64,000 nucleotides of DNA from Penicillus capitatus (taxonomy: Eukaryota; Chlorophyta), in the NCBI GenBank assembly GCA_965649825.1, contig OZ287701.1, positions 682,001 to 746,000 on the forward strand, given 5' to 3'. The translations under genes and the position numbers were made by a program. The notes below the pieces were generated by a model that searched no databases, was not told the DNA's origin, and saw nothing but the letters and a program-made list of their open reading frames with translations. Positions 1-11,656 of the stretch are shown piece after piece. The stretch's first letter is position 1. Every line of letters begins with the position of its first letter.

Positions 1-2310
1 CTGTTTAGACTGGATGCGACATGTTGCATTTCGCTTTCCATCTGCAGGACAAAATTCTGGTTGCATCGCTAGAATAGTAGATACAACATATATCATACGC
101 GTCGAGCGGGCATCCGCCTTCGTCGCCATTTCACTCGATAGTCTTTGCAAATAAGATGCTTAGTAGCTATCCGTCCGTTGCTGTGGTGCATCGTCGAGTT
201 ATTCCTACACAGCACGCTGCCTCGATGGATGACGGTTGACACAAGGAGCACTTGTAGAACAGGTAGGTGGGTGGTTCTCAAAAATAAAATCACTCGACGG
301 TGCTCGTAGCAGTCCAAAACGCCTTTTGATCTAGCGGTTGTGAAGTGAGCGCAAGGATGCTTGTGGTGGGGAAACGGTCTGCATATTGCGGTCTCTTGCT
401 GGTTCTCAGTCACTGGCTAGCATGACACGCGTTTCTGCGTTAGCCGTGTGGCTCAACAAGACGAGGCTTTTCCTTTGCCCTTCTCGTGGAAAACAGGTAA
501 CGAACGTCGCTTCGGGAAAGCTTCGGTCATGGTGTCATGACCACAACGTACGAACAAACTTGCAGCTGACAGGCCGCTAAATGTCGACGCTTGTGTCTGG
601 CGAAAGAGCTGGCGCAAGTCTAGATCGAGGACATTAAGCGACGTCTGCATATTTGAGCGTATTGTAAGGCCAATGCCGTCCACATGCAGGGAGAGAGAGA
701 CTTGAGCACCTGCTTAAACAAACCAACGGTCTGTTTCTTGGTTAACTGTGGCTGCTCGTTAAGTCCCTACCTAACATTCCCGTTTTTGCACCGTCTTGCC
801 AGTTCCAAGAATGGCATCACAATGAAAAATTCCAGACCAGCCGCTTTCTCACAAGACAGCGTTCGAGGCTGCAGTTTTTTTCCTTTTTAAAACGTCGGAA
901 GCTTCGTGGAAGAGATTCAAAAGATCAGAAGCGATACCGACTTCGTCGAAGGGAGTCGAAGGATGAATTGAGCATCACTTCTCTCGTTGTGTCTAGTATT
1001 ACTACGCTTTGGTTCGGCTTTTGCTAAGGGAATGCACAAGCAGCGCAGCTCCGTCCTTATTTTGAGCGGAATGTGGGTAATGCACTTTGACGATTCGTCA
1101 CCGTCTCACCAGCCGTCTCCGAAGTCTTGAGCGTGCCGTACAAGTCCTCAAGTTCCTTCTCGGACGCGGAGCACTTTTTAGAGGCCGAGAACGGTTATTC
1201 AGTAAACGGCAAAAAGGACATGTCCGCAACTCTGACCGTCCTTTGACTCTGCTCCGTCTTTTCAATAGTCAGGTGATCATTGATCCTGAACAGCAATAGA
1301 GTCTGCGGCCAGATCTGCGTCCACAGGAGCATTGGAATGTCGCACGGGTCCTCAAATCTCCGATGCCAAAGATCCCATCGAGACGAAAGAATATCTCGAC
1401 AATCTGTGGATGTTTCAGTCAGATATTTAGCACCTGGAATGGAGACCTTGCAATGTGTGCATTGCAAAATGCGATTCGAAAGGAGACGGATGGAATCCGC
1501 GCACGATCTGTCCAGTTGCCATTCATTGAATGAAGATTAGCGTTGTGACGACTATACGAGATCTTCCTTTAAGAGGAACAAAGTGCCAACGACGATGACA
1601 GCCCTTATCTCAGCGACGCATTTATAACCACTCGCGAGGACAGTCAACACCAGAGACAAAATCAAAATGATCCGAAAAGACAGGGAGGTTCATGACTGCT
1701 CGGTTACTTTGCAGAAGCGGTCTGAGCTCAGGAGACACGTTGAAACGGTTATGTTTCAATATGGATGTCATTAGTTTGAGCTTCAGTGGACAAATTGTCG
1801 CCTACTCTTGTATTTCGTTCAGAAAAGCAGGCCCTGTAATGTTTACATGTTTATCAAATGTTCCTCTGTCAAATCATGTTGTCTCCATGATAATTCAGTG
1901 ACGCGTACTGCAGACCATGATGGAGTTGCTTGCAGCAAAACTAGCAGACTTCGGCAACAAATATGACGCAACGGGGATAGATGCGACAGCATTGCTTCAC
2001 ACGAGCAGCCGCCAAAATGCATTTCTGAATTAAAACCAGATAAAGCGAAGAAGCTTTTATAGAAAACAAATGCCACACTTCAAATGAAGGAGATCGACGA
2101 GTGTCATCCTTCAGAGTGCAAGGCAAGGCTTTGACACTATTCTCCTTTTACTCCCATCCTCTCAAACTCCATTTGTTGGTAGTTCTTGACGCAATTCTCA
2201 ACTCCCGTTGCAAAATGCTGCTTTCCTGTCTTTCTATACGGGATGCGCTATGCAGCTGCTGACCCGTTGTTCGCGAACGAATGTACGCAATGAGTGGTGC
2301 TTCCTGACAG
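1..2310. other. No confident gene
   Basis: Both strands hold only short frames (under about 110 codons) with no recognisable motif, no convincing signal peptide and no joinable exons that I could find. Small exons could be hidden here, because real genes further right are broken into pieces of similar size. I see no tRNA-like fold or long repeat. Confidence 0.4.
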
Positions 2311-2317
2311 GATCAAG

Positions 2318-2945
2318 CTACGTCGTCGGAAAACGTCGACATGTCAATACTGCTGGCTGAACAGTTCGTACCGGACATGAGAAGTCGCACTCACCCACAC
2401 AGCGATCGCAGTCTTTCTCACAGATGGTCCATCCACACACGCACTCTAGATGGCAGTCTATTTCGTCCAGCTGTCGTTCGGCATCTCTGGCTCCTCGATT
2501 ATCGTCGACGGTTTTGTCCGACGAAGGACAGGACGGCTGCCCACAGAGACGCGTATCTCTCCTTCCAGGTCTTATCAATTCAAACCACACGATCGGCTAT
2601 AGCCATCATATTTCTCTCGGTGATCTTGTGACATCAGCTTCTTCGTCGCATCCCGCTCCCGCGGCAACCACTTGTCAATTGGGCCTCGTTTTGTCTTGCA
2701 TAGATAGCGCCCTTTCATCACTGTCTTGTTCCGCGGCACTGTTGGTCTTCTCAGTGAACTTGTCGGTAGGCGTCACGTCATCATCGGCCTTTTGATGCTT
2801 GACGTAGCCTGTCGGTAGTGTTTGATGCAACTCCGAAGTCGAAACTTGCTCTTCGCCATGATTGACACACGGTCAAAAGACGCCAAGTGCGAGTTTAAGT
2901 TTGAATTGAGCCCTGAAGAAATCAAGGTCGCTGACGTTTCCCTCT
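2318..2945 (-). CDS. Candidate spliced gene, cysteine-rich C-terminal part
   Basis: On the minus strand a charged, acidic segment of about 65 codons (roughly 2945 to 2690) is followed by a segment of about 80 codons with many cysteines (roughly 2590 to 2330), including the pattern CHLECVCGWTICEKDCDRC. A GTGAGT donor near 2393 is followed by a CAG acceptor about 37 bases later, the intron size typical of this window. I do not recognise the family. Start codon and full exon structure are not resolved. The composition would suit a secreted or luminal protein, but that is inference. A competing frame over the first segment is basic and also open, so the model is tentative. Confidence 0.3.
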
Positions 2946-3937
2946 CTGCGATAGCATCCAACCGAACATCGGCCGCTTTGCATCATGTAGGCTGACTTCG
3001 ACAAAATTGTTGCCGGCATTGAGGCGTTTAACAAGACGCTTCGACTGCAGAAAGCATATCGAGGCATCGAGAGGAAGTGAATTACGCGCCGCTTGTGAGA
3101 AGTCAAAATATCGACGTGCGATGTTTAGGACGTTACAGCCTTCAGGATTTGATTCGAGAGGACCTCCGCACCATCACGTGCGTGATTAGTTGGTATTCTT
3201 GTCAAAGACAAGGTGTCTTTGTGGGTGGGGATACGTTCAAAGCACGTCTTCTGCTATGTGAATTGACGTGACGTTTGGGCTTTTCCATGACGCCATGCGC
3301 ACGATAGTGGTGATGCGATCGCGACTGTATCATCATAAACACCTTCCGTAGATGTCGATCGTTGTCTTGCGTAAACGATTGCGTTGCCAGGCTGTGACCG
3401 CAGCAAATTCGATGAGAAATCTGATGACACACAGGTCTAACGAACCTTCGTACGATGTACATCGTTGCTGCGATTGATAGACTGATCTACTCTGTTGTCC
3501 TACACGGAGAACCATTTTAAGAGATCATGACAAGACTGCAACATCACGGGGGCGGAGATGGGACTTGTTCTCATTGGTGAACAGTGCTTTGTATACGATG
3601 TTGGCATCGGATTGCATTAGCTAAAAATCGAAGCGGCAGGGCTCAGCGACATGTGCTTAATACTCTCGTTTGGTTCGATGAGATCAGTCGTATTTCTTTT
3701 TAGATCAATCGCTGCAGGTTGATTGTACAGGATACATGGACGATCTACGATGGACAAAACGTCTGAATGGCGATTGAACGGTGATAAGCTGGTGTAGATG
3801 ATGTGCTTGAGGAACAACAACGAAGGATTGAGATGCGTTCGACGCGCTGACTCGACGAGGCTTGCGACATGCAGGCATCTGAAACTGCAAATAGAAGACA
3901 GCGCATGACCCTGTTACAGAGAGACATTATTTCCTGC

Positions 3938-4381
3938 TTAAAAGTTATGAACGGAGAATAGAATGCAAGCTACAGCAATTAGAAGTAATCGATCGAAGCC
4001 GAGCACAAAGGACTGACTGAGCTGGGAATTAACGTACAAAAAACTAAGAACCAAGAGATTTGCAATTTCATAAGACAGAAACGAGAGAACCGGCCACTTA
4101 CTCGATATTAGTCGAAACTGACGCGTCTTCGACTGTTGCTGACAGAATGAGGAATGGATTAGGAATGTGAAGTAGTCGTTGCATTGAGCTTCTTGAACAA
4201 TAATAGTCCATTTCAGTGTTTGAGGATCAAGAAAGAACGGAATCAATGTGGGAAGAGTGGGTCGCGGATGACAATTATGGCACGCTGCGATAATAATCTC
4301 CTCAACACCCACAGTAATCGATCGCCACGGATCAGGAATACTGTCGAGCACACGCGCTATTCTTAAGATCGCAAACTGCAC
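3938..4381 (-). CDS. Unrecognised ORF, hydrophobic C-terminus
   Basis: This is a minus-strand open frame of 147 codons, long for this part of the window. Its first 70 codons have an ordinary globular composition (for example PTLIPFFLDPQTLKWTIIVQ) and the last 50 contain two hydrophobic stretches. It may be one exon of a spliced gene or two exons with a retained intron. No family is recognised and no good signal peptide is seen. Upstream and downstream exons were not found. Confidence 0.27.
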   Translation of the reverse strand: MQFAILRIARVLDSIPDPWRSITVGVEEIIIAACHNCHPRPTLPTLIPFFLDPQTLKWTIIVQEAQCNDYFTFLIHSSFCQQQSKTRQFRLISSKWPVLSFLSYEIANLLVLSFLYVNSQLSQSFVLGFDRLLLIAVACILFSVHNF

Positions 4382-4680
4382 TTATGCATCAAAATCGAGG
4401 GATTTGAAAAGCCTTCTCATTATACCATTAACGTGAACGTTACGTCCTAGCAAGCTTATCGACGAAAACAGGGACAACCTAGGAAGCTATTCTTTTCCAC
4501 AAAAGTTTATAAAATCCACGCACGACTTTATCGTATTTACGCAAGGCGCAGTTCAAGAGAAATACCTAGGCATTTAACTTGTTGCAGATTTAAACTCTTG
4601 TGTTATCGGACCACAGCTTCATTGGACAGTGTACATTGTCAATGTTTTACTCTAAGGAAAACAACAATGCTTTATTTGTT

Positions 4681-5110
4681 GTAAGACCGATGTCGATTCG
4701 CATCGATTGAAATCGAATCGATTGTTGTTGATCGGCTTGATCGTATCGATTGGTTCTAATCGGAAACAAATTCGATCGATCGGTACCTGTCGATGTGGCG
4801 ATAGAATCGATCGGCGTCGATCGGCTTGATCTGATCAATCGGTCCATGTCAAAGTGAAGATCGAGTAAATCGCTCTCAATCGAATCGATCATTTGGTTCC
4901 AGTCAAATGGATATGATCGATCGACGCTAATCGAAGAGCGAATTCGATTGATCGATGCCTGTCAAAGTGAAGATCAAAACGCTCGCTGTCATCGGCTTGA
5001 TCTGATCGATCGACGCTAATCAAAGTGGAGATCGAGTAGATCGCTATCGGTCGAATCAATCGATCGTTGTTTGTCGATCGGATTTGATCGATTTGTGTCG
5101 ATCTAAATCG
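4681..5110. repeat. Degenerate TCGATCG-rich repeat tract
   Basis: About 430 bases are dominated by variants of ATCGATCGG, TTGATC and AATCG, spaced every 10 to 25 bases. A phrase of the form 'gtcaaagtgaagatcgag' recurs at about 4847, 4964 and (with a change) 5020. The short open frame here is an artefact of the repeat. The same vocabulary recurs at about 9.9-10.3 kb, 14.4-14.7 kb, 17.99-18.2 kb and 20.2-20.5 kb, so it is a dispersed low-complexity or satellite-like family. No function can be read from it. Confidence 0.7.
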
Positions 5111-5890
5111 GAATGTTCTTTAATTCGTCAGTGTCTCCGGTGCAGGACACTTTCAACAGACAACATCGAACGGAATTCGAGTCTTGGAGAGATACTCTCG
5201 TAAAGGCTTTTTCCAATACAAGAAGAAAGAAAGGAAATCAATTCTGGATCAAGATACTATAAGTAAGCCTTTTTCTTCTAACACGTATCTGTGTTCATTG
5301 GGCTTGTGATGAACGCTAAGAAACACGGGGGGAGTCACTCGAAGAGATTAGTTAGAGAAGAGTTGCCATTGGGTTTTAAGATGAACAGAACTGAAGCGGA
5401 GATGCAAAACGCATGCTTGTGTGTGATAAGAGTGCGAATGAGCAGTAGTTATTAGATCGGCTTCGAGAATTGGAAGAAAGGATCATTCAAGCAGCAGAAC
5501 AGACAGAACTTGGAATGCGATGCGAAAATCCATAGAGAGAAAGCCAGAGATCGCTATTGTCGAATCATCTAACTGATCAGACACATGACGCTTATACGAA
5601 AGCGCAGTGAAAGAGCATAAACTGCTGAATTTATTCATCATCATTCCTCATCTGTTAAAGCAGCTGCAAGATCTAACAATAAGGTATCCTTCCCTTCTTG
5701 CCTTACTGATTTCGCCAACTGCTGCATTTGCTGTAGCTTGGCGAATAAAGCGAATCGTTGATGACATCAGCTTTGGAAAGAAACACAGCAGCTGGAGAGT
5801 TTGTCAATGATGACATGGAGAAATGTGCAGAGAACGATCAGAAAGACTAACTGGCAAAGTCGGCCGTTTGCATGTAGTAGTCAGCATTAA
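5111..5890. other. AT-richer stretch without a gene call
   Basis: This segment lies between the repeat tract and the next candidate gene. I find only short frames (for example 67 codons from 5607) and no domain, splice-joinable exon pair or repeat. Confidence 0.35.
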
Positions 5891-5892
5891 AG

Positions 5893-7033
5893 TTAATCTT
5901 CGATGCACGTGGCAATCGCGAACGTGATCGTCAAAAGAACGAATGATGACCAGAGATCCGATGCTGTTATTTGCTTCCTCGGTATCTCGATTGTCTTATG
6001 ATCAAGAACATCTTTTCTTGTGCACCACGTATCTATTAAGCCTCTGTGATATATCCATTCATCTTCGCGAGCCATGCGTCCTTCTCTTGACCGTCCGAGT
6101 TCGAATGCCGGGCAGCTGCTGTGACTAAATACAGCACACTTGGCATGCAGATCAGCAGAAAAGTCGGCGACAACAATGATCTTGTTCACCTTTGCCGAGA
6201 ATACAGTGCTTGCGCCTGCTACTCAGCAGGGAGCAATTGATGGCCTGGGATAGACGATGTGTAGACCAGTCATTGGTGTTTTGCAAATGGCAGGCAGTAA
6301 ACGGCCTGGCGGTAATCATGGCTATAAGGGTGCCATCGATCGCTTTGCATATTTGGCACAGGGGACGCGCATCGTGTGGCAGAGTTCAAAAAACGGCTGC
6401 GGTGTTTATTAAATCAAACACTGAGAGGTAACCAGACGGATTCAGAGAGTCATGCAAAATCTCTAAAACTTATGCCGGAAAGAATGTGATCAGCTTCTCA
6501 TCTGCTTGTTAGACAACGCCTTCGGATGGGCAGAGGTCTGCCACACAGTTAATCATAACTTCGTACAACGGCACTTGCTTGAATCCTCTGCATATCTTAG
6601 TGTCATAGCATAAGTCCCATGCGGCAACGTCTCCATCTGTATACAGCCACCTCTTTCGACACTTGACTAAGTAGATCCAACAACGTACAAATATGGCAAG
6701 CCGCGGTTATGCACGTTTCATTATCAGAAATATTCTCGTAGACGTAGTCAGGTTCAGCTATGTACCTCTCACCCAGAAATGCTTCTACACAGCCACAATG
6801 AACAGATGATTTCGCGAGACTGCCATGCCTTGATTCGCGGATCCTTCTTTCAAAAACAGATTACCGACGACGTCTCCATTTTCGTCGACGACGTATTCTG
6901 TAGTGGGGCGATAAGCACACGCCTACCAGAACAGCAAACAGTCGCCATCGAGGGTTTTCGGTAAAGGAAGGAATCTTGCCGTGTGGAGGCAGAGAAGAGC
7001 GGCGACAGCAAACAGAGCTGTGTTGGCAGACAT
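5893..7033 (-). CDS. Candidate secreted or type I membrane protein, cysteine-rich, spliced
   Basis: The minus strand from 7033 opens with a signal-peptide-like start (MSANTALFAVAALLCLHTA). Coding-like segments follow in order: one at 6900-6830, a cysteine-rich one near 6790-6660, another at 6650-6510 (includes CADLC-like spacing), one near 6480-6420, and a last one at 6205-5893. The last ends in a hydrophobic stretch (WSSFVLLTITFAIATCI) that could anchor it. Candidate GT-AG introns of 30 to 60 bases separate the segments. I could not fix all junctions; the first intron as drawn gives a frame conflict. The family is unknown. It could be two adjacent genes instead of one. Confidence 0.33.
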
Positions 7034-7454
7034 GGTACTTGAAACGGAGTTCGAAGAACCTCGAAGAGACAGAAGGCACAAACGCGCAAAGGAAAATGGC
7101 AGCGGTCAGGAATTCTGCTCGAATTTATACCATGCAGCTGGAGTTCGCTGTTTAAATCCAGACAGCAAACTTGAAGCTGCGTGTCCGAATTCGACGCTGC
7201 GTCGTTTGCTGACGAACGCAGAATCTAATTCGATCGCATCCGTCGCCTGCGACACAGCAGCTGGTGCTGCACGGAGAGCTTGCTGAGGATTCTCGTGCAC
7301 TCGTTCGGGAGAGCCATGATGTGACTGGTTCTGGCGCGCGCATGTGCCCGGCGGTTAGTGTCCATTCGCCTCTCAGCACGAAGCGAGTCAGTTTCTCTGA
7401 GAGACGAAACGCAGTCCACCACTCAGCACGGTGACTGTGAAAGAGAGCGGGGCT

Positions 7455-8124
7455 CTACCTTCTCTTCACAGGGACCAGACCAGCTGCCTGGACATGAGGA
7501 TGCCGTAGCTTGGTGCCATTTTTCGCTGATTCGACAGCAACGGAGAAGGTTTCGCGGCCGACAAAGTAGAAACTCGCGTTCCCTGTCCACTGTGGACAGC
7601 GAGAGATTTCCGCGAGAAACAAACCCTAGACGTGAAGACGATCTACGCCGCCGCATGTGGATGTGTCACCTGCGTGAACGATCGAGGTCGTGTAGAGGAA
7701 ATGGACACTTCTCAACTTGTCCGTGGCGGCTGTTTTTCTGTCGACAGGCGTATCTTCGACGAAAGAATCGGCACCAGCAAATAGCTTTTCCGTGGAGAAG
7801 AATGATGGACAGACAGCACACAGAACGCCCGTCGCGGTCCCTCCATTACCAACGTTTGCTTACAAGCGACTGACTGACTGTCCGCTCGTTCGAATCTGGA
7901 CGCGAGGTTCTCGTGGTGACCTTTGACAGCCAGCACGGCGACCCATCCTTCCGGTCGACGATTCCGCCGTCCGAACCAACGTCATCTGAGTCGCATGACA
8001 ACACGTTCTTGCTGTTTGCGATGGTCGGCAAGAAACGTCTAGCCCAGTCGACTCTTCTCCCATGCTGTCTGCGCATCTTCCATGCAGATGAAAACGTGGC
8101 CGATCTGGAATAGTGGTATTGCAT
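7455..8124 (-). CDS. Candidate spliced gene of unknown function
   Basis: Two minus-strand segments join well. The first (about 7850 to 7710) reads through SFFSTEKLFAGADSFVED. The second (about 7630 to 7455) reads GLFLAEISRCPQWTG and ends at a TAG. A GT-AG intron of about 55 bases keeps the frame between them. A further upstream segment (8124 to about 7915, with DSDDVGSDGGIVDRKDG) probably belongs to the same gene, but its junction does not resolve. There is no recognised domain. Confidence 0.3.
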
Positions 8125-8148
8125 GTAAGGAGATCAGGGAGGAGTCAT

Positions 8149-8600
8149 TCAGTAAGGGTCTAGGAGATGCACGAAACACAGCCGTCCTTTATCTAACCGC
8201 TTTATAACTGTTAGCTCCCAGCTGCTGTCTGCCAGCCGAAAAGAAGATGTTCGAAAAACATAGATTCGTCCGAGATGCAGATCGGCATCAATGGGTCGAT
8301 CGAACGCACAACATCTCCAGCTTCTTGAGGCAGTATCGGCCATACAATGATTGAAAGGGAGAAGCAGCGGAAGTCAATCTTCCATGGAGCACTCAGAAGC
8401 TGCGATCGGTCGTGGTAATGTATGTTGAATAGCTTTGCCTTTCGCCGAAAAGGATCGAAAACGTGCAGACTGTATCGGCTGACTTCTTTACAGAACATGT
8501 CATGTCGAACAGGAATTCCAATGTCGAGACGCCAAAGTTCGTCTGTTACTGAACGTCCATATCTCAACAGTCCCCAGAAAACTATTAGATGGACATCCAC
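8149..8600 (-). CDS. Unrecognised ORF downstream of EMC10
   Basis: A minus-strand frame of about 129 codons has protein-like composition (for example YSLHVFDPFRRKAKLFNIHY) and no ATG at its 5' end. An overlapping frame ends at 8149 with ELTVIKRLDKGRLCF, so a small intron may switch between them. It begins only about 10 bases past the EMC10 stop, and its relation to that gene is unclear. No family is recognised. Confidence 0.22.
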
Positions 8601-8609
8601 ATCTCATCA

Positions 8610-9520
8610 TCAACGACGTCCTTGTATCTGTCCAGGTCCTTGATTCCCTTGACCTGCCGCAGGATCCGCTACGTTACCCATAATCTGAAACAGCTGGACA
8701 AGCAGGGTGTCATTAAGAAGAGACGTTCAGATTGGGAATCGGCTTACAATAAGAGCACCAGCTAGAAGAAATGGCCAGTTCTGTTGGAGGAAGCTCTTTT
8801 GCTGTTTCTGAGCAGGACCTCTGCCATCTGCCGATGCGCCCTCAACAGATTCCGCCCTTCTCAGCACCTCATCCATGGACAACCGCGTTGCACGTTGCGG
8901 ATATCTGCAGTCCACTCTTAGGGGATCCAATGAGAATCCGGTATTTTCCTGATCCGCATCGATCGATACCTACCACATTTCTGTCATCACAGCTCAACGA
9001 ACAGAACAGCGATATTTCAGACCGATTGGTTGCGGCAGTCTGTTCTGTAGTCTACCCCGATCACACGATTGTCATATGTCAATTCGAGAACCAGCGACTC
9101 GTAGAACTTCGAAGCGAGTAGGCAGCGTGCAGGCACAGATGCCAATGCTGTCATGGCAGATGGGTCTCTGGAGAGCGACTGCACCCGGATGCTGTACATC
9201 CTAAAGATCTTGAACGTTTCATTCATGCTATGGCTGGGCATCTGTGCCTCGCCTGTTCTGAAAAGCACTCTCGATGAGGGACTCGAGATCCTTTTCCGTC
9301 AAAGGAACTCGATAGAAGCGAAAAGTCTCGAACTGACTTCCTTAGAGACGAGAGATTCGAATGCAACCGACCCAATGGCGTCATACGTCGTCGGATAAGG
9401 CGGCCGTCAATGTTCCAGCGTCCGAAAAGGCCTTCTCTCCCCATCGGTGTTCCAGCCTCGATCGGCAAAACGATTGCAATCGATAAGGAAACGTCGGAAT
9501 CGGATGCCAATAGCACCAAT
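8610..9520 (-). CDS. EMC10: ER membrane protein complex subunit 10
   Basis: EMC10 is a luminal, membrane-anchored subunit of the ER membrane protein complex, which inserts membrane proteins. It was assembled from short minus-strand exons. One (about 9333-9265) carries LTEKDLESLIESAF, matching the family's 'SEEE..L' helix. One (about 9210-9030) carries MYSIRV, then SVPARCLLASKFYESL, then DNRVIGVDY, matching the family's 'FYRIRLP ... VRARCLP ... ILAVSY' order. The next (to 8748) carries CRYPQR and ends in QKSFLQQNWPFLLAGALI, the conserved 'SF..KYWMY' membrane anchor. An intron at 8694-8747 (54 bases, GTAAG donor) leads to the last exon, whose glycine- and glutamine-rich tail ends at 8610 and resembles the glycine-rich tail of animal EMC10. 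The signal-peptide exon and some junctions are unresolved. Confidence 0.72.
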
Positions 9521-10004
9521 TGACATCACCCCGCGTTATTTCTCCAGGCCAACGACATCGAATGCAGCGAGGGCAACTCGATCTGATCAAAACTTCGTCA
9601 TTTCGACTTGCAGAGGTCGTGGTACAACCGCCAAACCTGGACACATAGCACGAAACACATTTAAATTCCAAACGATATTGCAAATCTGCGTGATGGATGG
9701 CACTTCTAGCCAGCGATCTTTCCGATTCGCCACCAAGTCGATAAAAAAGCCTTATGCCGAGAAATCATACCCGCATAATAGACCTGATCTCCCTTCCTCT
9801 TGGTTCTATGCGATATTGACACGCATGTCGTACTTCCGCCGCTGTCTAGGACCATTCACAACCGGTCATCGTGCATACGCAGCGATCCGCCGCTAATTGT
9901 AATGTCATCGACAAGCGTTGCTCTGCTACGACTCAGTACTGTCACCGATATTCGAGTTCTTAAGTGCGATCCATCGGTCTCTGACGATGCCAAGCGAGCT
10001 CCAT

Positions 10005-10245
10005 TACTGATCGGCGCTGGTGATGCAGATGATTGTGAAGTGACCCGATTGGATTGATTAATGTCGATCCAAATCATCGTCAATCAAGCCGTACCAACGA
10101 CCGGAGATGGTGATGCTGCTGATTGTGAACTCCCCCGATTCGATCGATTCGATCGATTCGATCGATCCATCGATCTTAACAATTACGTAAATCGAACTTT
10201 ACCAAGGATCGTAGATGGTGAGTTGACGATTGTGAAATGCCGCGA
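10005..10245. repeat. Diverged tandem repeat, about 90-105 bp unit, with GATC microsatellite
   Basis: The phrase 'ggtgatg..gatgattgtgaa' followed by 'cccgatt' or 'ccgcgatt' occurs three times, at about 10017, 10109 and 10213. The second unit contains a pure run of (GATTC)GATC repeats at about 10137-10170. No coding potential is evident. Confidence 0.55.
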
Positions 10246-10309
10246 TTCGAACGATCGGGCGCCCTTAATGGTTCTGTTGTTTGCAGAATTTGATTTCAAG
10301 CACGACTGA

Positions 10310-10856
10310 ATCACATTCACCATCCTCGAATCGCTGCGAACATTGATTGCACTGAGACCTATGGTGTTGTCACATTTTCGATTATACCTCACTGTGCATC
10401 GAGTCAGAAACGAAGTTGGTAAACGTAATCTCATGGATCCTTTGTAGCTCATGCCGGTACCAGAAAGTTTTTTGGCAAAGATACGTACAACAACCGCCTT
10501 ACAAACAACATGGATCGAAAACGAATCTTAATTTACACACGGATTGTCCAAGACATTTCATAAAATATATCAAGTATTGAAGGTCCTCCCACCGCAAGAA
10601 TTGGATTTGCATATAGTCCTGTCTTTTTAAATATTTAGCAGTTATTTCTAAAAGAATAGACACGCTCCCAAAGAGATGGCGTGCAGAACGAACAACTGCC
10701 TAATACGTCATGCGGTCTTAAACTCGAGATTCGATTTCAAAGCGTCGGTTAGGATGTGGCCCAAATCGTACAGATGGCGAACAAGCTTTGCAGTGCATCG
10801 CTGGTTTTTGCATTTGAGGCGTCGCAGCTCTTGATTCCAACATCTGCTTGTTCCTC
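10310..10856. other. Gap upstream of the spondin-domain gene
   Basis: I see no supported gene. The stretch is relatively A+T-rich (several runs of A and T at 10540-10660) and probably contains the promoter of the gene starting at 10857. Confidence 0.35.
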
Positions 10857-11656
10857 ATGACGAAGCATGTTTGTGCGCCAACCGCTCTGTTCGTTTTCTT
10901 GCTCCACGTCTCAATCGCCTGGTCAGAGAAAGTCCCTTGCTCAGAGGATGCTATCTACGAAGTCCTTCTAAAATGCCATTGGACAGACGAAACACACCCG
11001 ACGGATTTTCCTACACGAAATCCGCACTTCAGTGCGCTCTGCGGTACAGTGCACAACGAGGCATACACATTGTGGACAATTGGCGGTATTTCCACGCCTG
11101 GTGTACGGGAAGTGGCCGAATATGGCTCTTGCGCCACGTTGGAGGAAGAAATAGCATCCTGCGACGAGGATGGCAATTGCGACGCTGATGGCTATTTTGA
11201 ATGGGATTGCGACTACAGTGGCAGTTTAAAATCAGTATGTCAGTTTTCTGGCAATCTCACACTCAAGACAGATTATCGCTACGTCTCTATGATGTCCATG
11301 CTGGCCCCATCTCCGGACTGGAATATTGGCATCGATTCTGCTAACCTCTGTCGATCAGGCAAGCAATTCTTTGTATCGGAGATCGATAGATGACCCCCGC
11401 TGTCCCTTTTTCTTCAGATAACGTGACAGGAGAAGAGTACTGGATGAGACAGTATCCCGAGAATGGAACGTTGGATCTGATGGCTTTCGATGCAGGAACA
11501 AACGGAGGAATCAGTTTTCAGTCGCCTGTTTTCGGATTGGATCCATACGTGCCTATGACGTACTTCGATGCTCAAAATGCTTCGAATATATTCTTTCACA
11601 AAACAGAGAAGAAGCTCCACCCCATTTGCAAAGCGAAGTTGATGCTTCGAAACTGA
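10857..11656 (+). CDS. Secreted spondin_N-domain protein
   Basis: The first in-frame ATG gives a clear signal peptide (ALFVFLLHVSIAWS). A cysteine-containing region follows (residues about 30-130, acidic, with DEDGNCDADG). Then comes a spondin N-terminal domain: MLAPSPDWNIGIDSANLC in exon 1, and GTLDLMAFDAGTNGGISFQSP in two overlapping halves after the intron. These match the family's 'PSPDWFVG...LDLC' and 'DLYPYDAGTDSG..F.SP' signatures, which carry the domain's metal-binding acidic residues. The protein ends at 11656 shortly after the domain. An intron lies between about 11370 and 11420 (acceptor TTTTTCTTCAG near 11420), but the only obvious GT donor gives the wrong phase, so the exact junction or a small lesion remains open. 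The protein is probably extracellular. Confidence 0.7.

Noticed and set aside
7358-7873. 171-codon plus-strand Arg-rich frame
   Set aside because: The opposite strand gives a better two-exon reading with ordinary amino-acid composition; the plus frame is Arg/Ser-rich, typical of a shadow.
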